Shown here: piece after piece, positions 6,611 through 11,198 of the stretch
How the letters are laid out: every line of letters starts with the position of its first letter
Position numbering within the stretch: position 1 is the stretch's first letter
Source: an uncultured Oxalobacteraceae bacterium
Lineage (GTDB): Bacteria; Pseudomonadota; Gammaproteobacteria; Burkholderiales; Burkholderiaceae
NCBI GenBank assembly: GCA_946479255.1
Contig: CAMLFK010000161.1
Coordinates: forward strand, 1 to 11,198
Reading direction: 5' to 3'
DNA: 11,198 nucleotides
Program-made: the position numbers and the translations under genes
The notes under the pieces: model-generated
Database searches by the model: none
What the model was told of the DNA's origin: nothing
The model's input: the letters and a program-made list of their open reading frames with translations, nothing else

Positions 6611-7413
6611 TGGCCTTCGACCCGATCATCCCTGACTGGCCTGACCTTCCGGCCAATATCGGCGCTTTGGCGAGCACCCGTACCGGCGGCTTCAGCCTTG
6701 GGCCGTATGACGACGGGCGGGGCGGTGGCGGGCTGAACCTGGGCCGCCACTGCGGCGACGATCCGGCCACCGTGGAGCGCAACCGCGCGCGCCTGGCTGA
6801 AGTGTTGCCGGGCTACCCGGCCTTTGTGTCGCAAGTGCATGGAATCGCCGTGGTCGATGCCGCCGCCGTCCTGGCGGGGGATTCGCCGCAACAGGCGGAC
6901 GGTAGCTTTGCCACCAAAGCCGGGGCGGTCTGCGTGATGATGACGGCCGATTGTCTCCCCGTGCTGTTTGCCGACCTCGATGGCAAGGTGGTGGGAGCGG
7001 CACACGCCGGCTGGCGCGGGCTGGCCGCTGGCGTGCTGGGCCAGACTGTGGCGGCGATGCGCGCCGCCGGCGCGGGCGAGATCACCGCATGGCTGGGGCC
7101 GGCAATCGGTCCTGCTGAATTCGAAGTGGGGCAGGATGTGTTCGACGCCTTCGTGGGCGGCGCGCGTGACCCGGTCGAAGCGCAGCAATTGCGGGCCGCC
7201 TTCGTGCCGATCGACGGCCGCCCCGGAAAATACTTCGCAGATATTTACGCGCTGGGCCGCGCTTTCCTGGCACGTGACGGCGTCGTCCGTGTCAGCGGCG
7301 GCACCCACTGCACCGTGACCGAGCGCGAACGTTTCTATTCCTACCGGCGCAACAGCGTCACCGGCCGCCAGGCTTCCTTAATCTGGATTCGGCCCGGGGC
7401 GTGCTCGCCCTGA
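6610..7413 (+). CDS. pgeF: Peptidoglycan editing factor PgeF (YfiH, laccase-domain protein)
   Basis: A 267-residue protein of the YfiH/DUF152 family, long annotated as polyphenol oxidase or laccase domain. In E. coli, PgeF keeps peptidoglycan composition correct by removing wrongly incorporated amino acids from cell-wall precursors; purine nucleosidase-like activities are reported for other members. Family motifs are complete: SQVHG (74-78), MTADCLPVLF (111-120), AAHAGWRG (130-137), LGPAIGP (162-168), FYSYRR (242-247) and TGRQASLIWI (251-260). H78, C115 and H132 are the expected metal-binding triad. The start overlaps the rluD stop by one base, so the two genes are almost certainly co-transcribed, as in E. 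coli (rluD-yfiH). The 3' end overlaps the convergent small gene at 7378-7605 by 36 bp. Confidence 0.92.
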   Translation: MAFDPIIPDWPDLPANIGALASTRTGGFSLGPYDDGRGGGGLNLGRHCGDDPATVERNRARLAEVLPGYPAFVSQVHGIAVVDAAAVLAGDSPQQADGSFATKAGAVCVMMTADCLPVLFADLDGKVVGAAHAGWRGLAAGVLGQTVAAMRAAGAGEITAWLGPAIGPAEFEVGQDVFDAFVGGARDPVEAQQLRAAFVPIDGRPGKYFADIYALGRAFLARDGVVRVSGGTHCTVTERERFYSYRRNSVTGRQASLIWIRPGACSP

Positions 7414-7605
7414 TTGCCCCGGTCCTTGCTGCGCTTCCCTGGCCGCACGGCGCGCGGCCCGCCGCTTGGAACCGGTCAAATAATATAGAATTGATAAGGG
7501 TGCGACGCAGTAAGCAAGAAAAGTCATCACCCCTGCAACGATGCTGGTTTCCGTGAGCGCCATCAGGCCCACCACGTAAATCCAGGCAACGGCGACGATC
7601 CACAT
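7378..7605 (-). CDS. Small two-helix membrane protein of unknown function
   Basis: A 75-residue protein with two hydrophobic segments (about 2-20, WIVAVAWIYVVGLMAL, and 25-45, IVAGVMTFLAYCVAPLSILYY). These are followed by a basic stretch (KRRAARRAAR) and a Pro/Gly-rich tail, suggesting an inner-membrane protein with its positive C-terminus in the cytoplasm. The ATG at 7605 follows AAGGA with about 5-6 nt spacing, a strong ribosome binding site that decides the start; a longer frame to 7674 would cross into phaC and put polar sequence before the first helix. The tail overlaps the end of pgeF in antisense. The start lies 23 bp from the divergent phaC start. I do not recognise a named family. 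Its position beside phaC is not enough to assign a role in PHA storage. Confidence 0.7.
   Translation of the reverse strand: MWIVAVAWIYVVGLMALTETSIVAGVMTFLAYCVAPLSILYYLTGSKRRAARRAAREAQQGPGQSGRARPGPNPD
7394..7422. terminator. Hairpin at the convergent ends of pgeF and the small membrane gene
   Basis: CCGGGGC (7394-7400) pairs perfectly with GCCCCGG (7416-7422) around a 15-nt loop, straddling the pgeF stop codon. No T-run follows on either strand, so an intrinsic terminator is only possible. It also lies in the coding region of the opposite gene, where GC-rich coding alone could create it. Confidence 0.22.
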
Positions 7606-7628
7606 ATGATTCCTTTTAATTAGTTGAA

Positions 7629-9398
7629 ATGGACGCACACATGAATATGCCCGACCCGCAAGCCATGACCGCACAATGGGCTCAGCAGATGCAGCAGATG
7701 TCGCAAATGAGCGATCCAGCAGCCTGGCAGGCGATCTTCAACATGCCACAGGCCGACCCCAATCCACTGGCCAATATGCTGAAAGACGCCGGCGTCGGCG
7801 TCAATCCGGCCGCCATGGAAAGCCTGCGTAACGATTACCTGCAAAAAGCCGCCGTGCTGTGGCAAACCTTCATCGCCGGTAAAATTCCTGAGCTCAAAGA
7901 CAAGCGTTTCTCCTCACCGGAATGGCGCTCGAATCCACTGACCGCGTTCAATGCGGCATCATACCTGTTAAACGCCGAATTCCTGCTGGCGATGGCCGAT
8001 GCGGTGGAAGCCACGCCGCGCGAACGCCAGAAAATCACCTTCGCGGTGCAGCAGTTGGTTGACGCCATGTCGCCCGCCAACTTCCTGGCGACCAATCCGG
8101 AAGCCCAGCAGCACCTGATCGATACCAAGGGCGAGAGCCTGACCAAGGGACTGGCCAATATGCTGGCCGACCTGCAAAAGGGCCGCATTTCCCTGTCCGA
8201 CGAATCGGCCTTCGAAGTGGGCCGCAACGTCGCCACGACGCAAGGCCAGGTGGTGTACCAGAACCACCTGTTCCAGCTGATCCAGTACACCCCGAGCACC
8301 CCCACCGTGCATGCAGTGCCGCTGCTGATGGTGCCGCCATGCATCAACAAGTTCTACATCCTCGACCTGCAGCCCGAAAACTCGCTGGTCAAATACGCGG
8401 TGGAGCAGGGCAATACCGTGTTCCTGGTGTCCTGGCGCAATCCCGATAAATCGCTGTCCAACGTGACCTGGGACGACTACATCGAAACCGGCGCCATCAG
8501 GGCCCTCGAAGTGGCGCGCGACATCAGCGGCTCCGACAAGGTCAACGCCTTCGGCTTCTGCGTGGGCGGCACCATCATGAGCAGCGCGCTGGCGGTGCTG
8601 GCCGCGCGCGGCGAACATCCGGCCGCCAGCCTGACCTTGCTCACCACCTTGCTCGACTTCGAAGACACCGGCGTGCTGGAAGTGTTCATCGACGAAACCC
8701 AGGTCGGCCTGCGCGAACAGCAGCTGGCCAAGGGCGGCTTGCTGCCGGGGCGCGAACTGGCGACCACCTTCTCGGCCCTGCGTCCGAACGACCTGGTGTG
8801 GAACTACGTGCAGTCGAACTATCTGAAAGGCAAGGAGCCGCCGCCTTTCGACCTGCTGTACTGGAACTCGGACAGCACCAATCTGCCGGGTCCGATGTTC
8901 TGCTGGTATCTGCGCAATATGTACCTGGAAAATAGCCTGAAGGAAGCCGGCAAGCTCACCATCGCCGGCCAGACCGTTGACCTCGGCAGCATCAAGGCCC
9001 CGGCCTTCATTTACGGTTCGCGCGAAGACCATATCGTGCCCTGGCATTCCTCGTATGCCTCGACCGGGCTGCTGAACCCGGGTGCGCCGCAGGCCAACCG
9101 CTTCATCCTGGGCGCGTCCGGCCACATTGCCGGCGTGATCAATCCGGCGTCGAAGAACAAGCGCAGCTACTGGACCAACGACGTCAAGCCGAAGGGCAAG
9201 GCCAAGGCCAAGAAACTGGGCGCGCAGGAATGGCTCGACGGCGCAACCGAGCACAAAGGTAGCTGGTGGCCCGAATGGTCGGCCTTCCTGGCTCAGCACG
9301 GCGGCAAGGACGTGCCGGCCCCGGCTGCACTTGGCAATGCGCGCTACCAGCCGCTGGAAGCCGCACCCGGTTCCTACGTGAAAGTGCGCGCGGACTGA
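7629..9398 (+). CDS. phaC: Class I polyhydroxyalkanoate synthase PhaC
   Basis: Polymerises (R)-3-hydroxyacyl-CoA, chiefly 3-hydroxybutyryl-CoA, into polyhydroxyalkanoate and stays attached to the granule surface. It has 589 residues, the same length as the class I enzyme of Cupriavidus necator. It has a helical N-terminal domain (PhaC_N, about 90-260, with EWRSNPLTAFNAASYLLNAE) and an alpha/beta-hydrolase catalytic domain. The lipase-like box FGFCVGG puts the nucleophile at C311. The general acid-base residues are D467 in GSREDH and H499 in GASGHIAG. A Met/Gln-rich beginning (about 11-30) and a Lys-rich loop (522-529) are visible. The start is taken at 7629; ATGs at 7641 and 7647 are alternatives, and GGAC at 7631-7634 could serve the one at 7641. 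phaA and phaB are not in the window; the next gene is phaR. Confidence 0.95.
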   Translation: MDAHMNMPDPQAMTAQWAQQMQQMSQMSDPAAWQAIFNMPQADPNPLANMLKDAGVGVNPAAMESLRNDYLQKAAVLWQTFIAGKIPELKDKRFSSPEWRSNPLTAFNAASYLLNAEFLLAMADAVEATPRERQKITFAVQQLVDAMSPANFLATNPEAQQHLIDTKGESLTKGLANMLADLQKGRISLSDESAFEVGRNVATTQGQVVYQNHLFQLIQYTPSTPTVHAVPLLMVPPCINKFYILDLQPENSLVKYAVEQGNTVFLVSWRNPDKSLSNVTWDDYIETGAIRALEVARDISGSDKVNAFGFCVGGTIMSSALAVLAARGEHPAASLTLLTTLLDFEDTGVLEVFIDETQVGLREQQLAKGGLLPGRELATTFSALRPNDLVWNYVQSNYLKGKEPPPFDLLYWNSDSTNLPGPMFCWYLRNMYLENSLKEAGKLTIAGQTVDLGSIKAPAFIYGSREDHIVPWHSSYASTGLLNPGAPQANRFILGASGHIAGVINPASKNKRSYWTNDVKPKGKAKAKKLGAQEWLDGATEHKGSWWPEWSAFLAQHGGKDVPAPAALGNARYQPLEAAPGSYVKVRAD

Positions 9399-9407
9399 GT
9401 CTGATGA

Positions 9408-9433
9408 CGCAGGGTAAATACACTTGCCCTGCG
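9408..9433. terminator. Hairpin shortly after phaC
   Basis: CGCAGGG (9408-9414) pairs with CCCTGCG (9427-9433) around a 12-nt loop, 10 bp after the phaC stop. The following sequence (AGATAGACTTTG) has no proper T-run. It may be a weak terminator or an mRNA 3'-end stem between phaC and phaR. Confidence 0.35.
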
Positions 9434-9452
9434 AGATAGACTTTGGGTGCGA

Positions 9453-9468
9453 TGCAATAATTGCTGCA
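9453..9468. promoter_or_regulatory. Palindrome in the phaC-phaR gap, possible PhaR operator
   Basis: TGCAATAATTGCTGCA contains a perfect 11-nt palindrome GCAAT-A-ATTGC (9454-9464) about 140 bp upstream of phaR. PhaR proteins are known to repress their own gene and phasin genes and to bind short TGC/GCA-type inverted repeats in several bacteria. This site fits in shape and place. Assignment is inference; no second copy at a phasin gene can be checked here. Confidence 0.3.
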
Positions 9469-9471
9469 CCT

Positions 9472-9530
9472 GCGCGCCCAACGTGGTATTTTGCTGTTTA
9501 TCCACCCAATAATGCCCTGGTTGGGCGTGC
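9472..9530. promoter_or_regulatory. Long-spaced inverted repeat upstream of phaR
   Basis: GCGCGCCCAAC (9472-9482) is repeated inverted as GTTGGGCGTGC (9520-9530) with one mismatch and 37 nt between the arms. The spacer is AT-richer. It could be a stem-loop in a phaC-phaR read-through transcript, or a pair of half-sites for a regulator near the phaR promoter. Function is unknown. Confidence 0.35.
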
Positions 9531-9604
9531 GGGAGCGGGGAGACATCCGCTTCCATTCCAGAGTTATTCAACACTGCGCTGCGGCGCAATAAGTGGAACT
9601 TGAA

Positions 9605-10159
9605 ATGAGTAGTGCAAAAAAGAGTACCGAACGCCTGATCAAGAAATATCCGAATCGCCGCCTGTACGACACCCAGACCAGTTCGTACATCACCCTGACG
9701 GATGTAAAACAACTGGTGCTCGATGCCGACGAGTTCACGGTGGTCGATGCCAAGACCAATGAAGACCTGACCCGAAGTATTCTTCTGCAAATCATTCTGG
9801 AAGAGGAAGCCCATGGGATTCCGATGTTCTCCAGTGGCGTGTTGTCGCAGATTATTCGTTATTACGGCCATGCGATGCAGGGGATGATGGGCTCGTATCT
9901 GGAAAAGAACGTCCAGGCGTTCACCGATATTCAGAACAAGTTCACCAGCGGCACCACCGGCGCGTTTGAGGGCAAGCCATTCAGCCCGGAAATGTGGACC
10001 CAGTTCATGAACGTCCAGGGACCGATGATGCAAGGGATGATGAACAACTACATCGACCAGAGCAAAAACCTGTTCGTGCAGATGCAGGAGCAGATGCAGA
10101 ACCAGAGCAAATCCTTGTTTGGTGCGGCTTTTCCGTTTCCGCCGGTAGATAAAAAGTAA
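9605..10159 (+). CDS. phaR: Polyhydroxyalkanoate synthesis regulator PhaR
   Basis: DNA-binding repressor that senses PHB: it represses phasin genes and its own gene, and is released from DNA when it binds nascent polymer. It has 184 residues, matching the roughly 183 of C. necator PhaR. The N-terminal PHB/PHA accumulation regulator DNA-binding domain (about 10-70) contains LIKKYPNRRLYDTQTSSYI (11-29). The accumulation domain follows (about 73-112, MFSSGVLSQIIRYYGHAMQ), then a Met/Gln-rich tail (132-170, MMQGMMNN, QMQEQMQNQSKS) suited to hydrophobic polymer contact. The ATG at 9605 is preceded by GTGGA with about 7 nt spacing; the GTG at 9593 is less likely because that triplet is part of this site and homologues begin near MSSAKK. 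It is separated from phaC by 206 bp and may have its own promoter. Confidence 0.94.
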   Translation: MSSAKKSTERLIKKYPNRRLYDTQTSSYITLTDVKQLVLDADEFTVVDAKTNEDLTRSILLQIILEEEAHGIPMFSSGVLSQIIRYYGHAMQGMMGSYLEKNVQAFTDIQNKFTSGTTGAFEGKPFSPEMWTQFMNVQGPMMQGMMNNYIDQSKNLFVQMQEQMQNQSKSLFGAAFPFPPVDKK

Positions 10160-10173
10160 GATCCGTCACTCGC

Positions 10174-10204
10174 CTGTCATGCCTCGCAATGCGCGGCATG
10201 ACAG
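10174..10204. terminator. Strong hairpin after phaR
   Basis: CTGTCATGCC (10174-10183) pairs perfectly over 10 bp with GGCATGACAG (10195-10204). The 11-nt loop can form a further CGC/GCG pairing closed by AAT. It starts 14 bp after the phaR stop, a natural terminator position, but is followed by TGTTGTGG and not a clean T-run. The high symmetry also resembles dispersed palindromic elements found between genes. Confidence 0.55.
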
Positions 10205-10247
10205 TGTTGTGGTGGCAGCACATCCCCAAAGGGTGGGGCTAAACAGG

Positions 10248-10253
10248 TACAAT
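10248..10253 (+). promoter_or_regulatory. Candidate rimO promoter -10 element (TACAAT)
   Basis: TACAAT is a near-consensus -10 box lying 32 bp before the rimO ATG, after the phaR hairpin. At 17 nt spacing the -35 position (10225-10230) reads CCCAAA, a poor match, so an activator or an extended element would be needed. Transcription from about 10260 would give a leader of about 26 nt with no clear Shine-Dalgarno sequence. Confidence 0.35.
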
Positions 10254-10285
10254 AGCGGATTACCCTGCTTTATTGTGCCCCCATC

Positions 10286-11198
10286 ATGTCCGAACTGCGC
10301 CGTATTCCCCTCACCACTGCCGCACCCAAGGTTGGCTTTGTTTCGCTCGGCTGCCCCAAGGCGCTGGTCGATTCCGAACAGATCCTGACCCAGCTGCGCG
10401 CTGAAGGTTACGATACGGCCAAGTCCTATGAGGGCGCCGACCTCGTCATCGTCAACACCTGCGGCTTCATCGACGCCGCCGTGCAGGAATCGCTGGACGC
10501 CATCGGTGAAGCGCTGGCCGAGAACGGCCGCGTGATCGTGACCGGTTGCCTGGGCGCCAAGAAAGACGCGGCCGGCGACGATATCATCATGAAAGTCCAC
10601 CCGAAGGTGCTCGCCGTTACCGGCCCGCACGCGGTCGGCGAAGTCATGGATTCGGTCCACCTGCACCTGCCAAAACCACACGAGCCTTTCCTCGACCTGG
10701 TGCCGGCCCAGGGCATCAAGCTGACCCCGCGCCACTACGCCTACCTGAAAATTTCGGAAGGCTGCAACCACCGTTGCAGCTTCTGCATCATCCCGTCGAT
10801 GCGCGGCGACCTGGTCTCGCGCCCGATCGCCGACCTGATGCTGGAAGCGGAAAACCTGTTCAAGGCTGGCGTCAAGGAACTGCTGGTGATTTCCCAGGAC
10901 ACCAGCGCCTACGGCGTCGACGTCAAGTTCCGCTCCGGCTTCTGGAATGGCCGTCCGGTCAAGACCCACATGACGCAGCTGGTCGAAGCGCTGGGCCAGC
11001 TGGCCGCGCAGTACGGCGCCTGGGTGCGCCTGCACTACGTCTATCCGTATCCGCACGTCGACCAGGTCATCCCGATGATGAGCGGTGGCCATGTGCTGCC
11101 TTACCTGGACATCCCGCTGCAGCACGCGCACCCTGACGTGCTCAAGCGCATGAAGCGCCCGGCCAGCGGCGAAAAGAACCTTGACCGCATCCAGGCCT
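10286..11198 (+). CDS. rimO: Ribosomal protein S12 methylthiotransferase RimO (3' end outside window)
   Basis: Radical-SAM enzyme that adds a methylthio group to the conserved aspartate of ribosomal protein S12 (Asp88 in E. coli), using two [4Fe-4S] clusters. 304 residues are visible; the family is usually about 440-450, so the last third, including the TRAM domain, lies beyond the window. The N-terminal UPF0004 domain (about 14-120) supplies C23 ([12 protein letters not shown]), C59 (NTCGFI) and C88 (TGCLGA) for the auxiliary cluster. The radical-SAM motif CNHRCSFC has C160, C164 and C167, within [31 protein letters not shown] and IIPSMRG are typical of RimO and set it apart from MiaB. The ATG at 10286 has no obvious ribosome binding site. 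It follows phaR by 126 bp across a hairpin. Confidence 0.95.
   Translation, partial: MSELRRIPLTTAAPKVGFVSLGCPKALVDSEQILTQLRAEGYDTAKSYEGADLVIVNTCGFIDAAVQESLDAIGEALAENGRVIVTGCLGAKKDAAGDDIIMKVHPKVLAVTGPHAVGEVMDSVHLHLPKPHEPFLDLVPAQGIKLTPRHYAYLKISEGCNHRCSFCIIPSMRGDLVSRPIADLMLEAENLFKAGVKELLVISQDTSAYGVDVKFRSGFWNGRPVKTHMTQLVEALGQLAAQYGAWVRLHYVYPYPHVDQVIPMMSGGHVLPYLDIPLQHAHPDVLKRMKRPASGEKNLDRIQA

Noticed and set aside
6439..7308. 289-residue open frame on the minus strand
   Set aside because: Antisense to the end of rluD and to pgeF; no domain and biased composition.
7968..9299. 443-residue open frame on the minus strand
   Set aside because: Antisense to phaC, which has a complete catalytic triad and family length. 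The His/Gln/Arg-rich sequence is typical of a shadow frame.
9593..9604. GTG start of phaR at 9593
   Set aside because: The GTGGA here serves as the ribosome binding site for the ATG at 9605, which gives the length expected for the family.
10166..11131. 321-residue open frame on the minus strand
   Set aside because: Antisense to rimO, which shows all six cluster cysteines. The frame also crosses the hairpin after phaR.
1..11198. CRISPR array, tRNA or rRNA genes
   Set aside because: No short regularly spaced repeats, no tRNA cloverleaf with a TTCRANNC-type arm in a noncoding stretch, and no rRNA-like conserved blocks were noticed in the intergenic regions.

Overview
The window looks like a piece of a beta-proteobacterial chromosome, most likely family Oxalobacteraceae (the Massilia / Duganella / Janthinobacterium / Herbaspirillum area). 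This is inferred from GC-rich coding sequence, a class I PHA synthase of 589 residues next to a PhaR-type regulator and rimO, and the bamD <-> rluD-pgeF arrangement. No rRNA or other taxonomic marker is present, so the genus is not fixed.

Left part (1-4210), accessory. Two tandem minus-strand genes encode paralogous secreted alginate-lyase-family polysaccharide lyases. The complete copy (1745-3943, 732 aa) has a twin-arginine plus lipobox export signal, a lyase domain, a fibronectin-III-like linker and a C-terminal LamG/concanavalin-like domain. The second copy (1-1396) lacks its C-terminus only because the window ends. They are about 88% identical by hand alignment over residues 61-465, with no net indel. 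The duplication includes roughly 270-300 bp of upstream control DNA, so each gene has its own control region. These regions carry palindromes with the core TATCGATA, resembling operators of LacI-type sugar regulators. A likely reading is extracellular degradation of a uronate-containing polysaccharide under substrate control.

Middle (3944-4678), sparse. An AT-richer stretch holds the control region of the right lyase, a possible 45-residue small protein with a good ribosome binding site, and about 180 bp with no clear gene.

Right part (4679-11198), conserved core. bamD (outer-membrane assembly lipoprotein, minus strand) diverges from rluD (23S rRNA pseudouridine synthase), whose stop overlaps the start of pgeF/yfiH (multicopper-oxidase-like peptidoglycan editing factor). 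A small two-helix membrane protein on the minus strand overlaps the 3' end of pgeF and diverges from phaC with only 23 bp between the two start codons. phaC (PHA synthase) is followed by phaR (PHB-responsive regulator) and rimO (ribosomal protein S12 methylthiotransferase, cut by the window end). phaC and phaR form a polyhydroxybutyrate storage locus. The gap between them has a palindrome and a long inverted repeat that could serve PhaR autoregulation, and a strong hairpin separates phaR from rimO.

I found no mobile element, CRISPR array, tRNA or rRNA. The most unusual part is the tandem lyase pair with its duplicated, partly diverged control DNA. The rest is mostly well-known housekeeping and storage genes.
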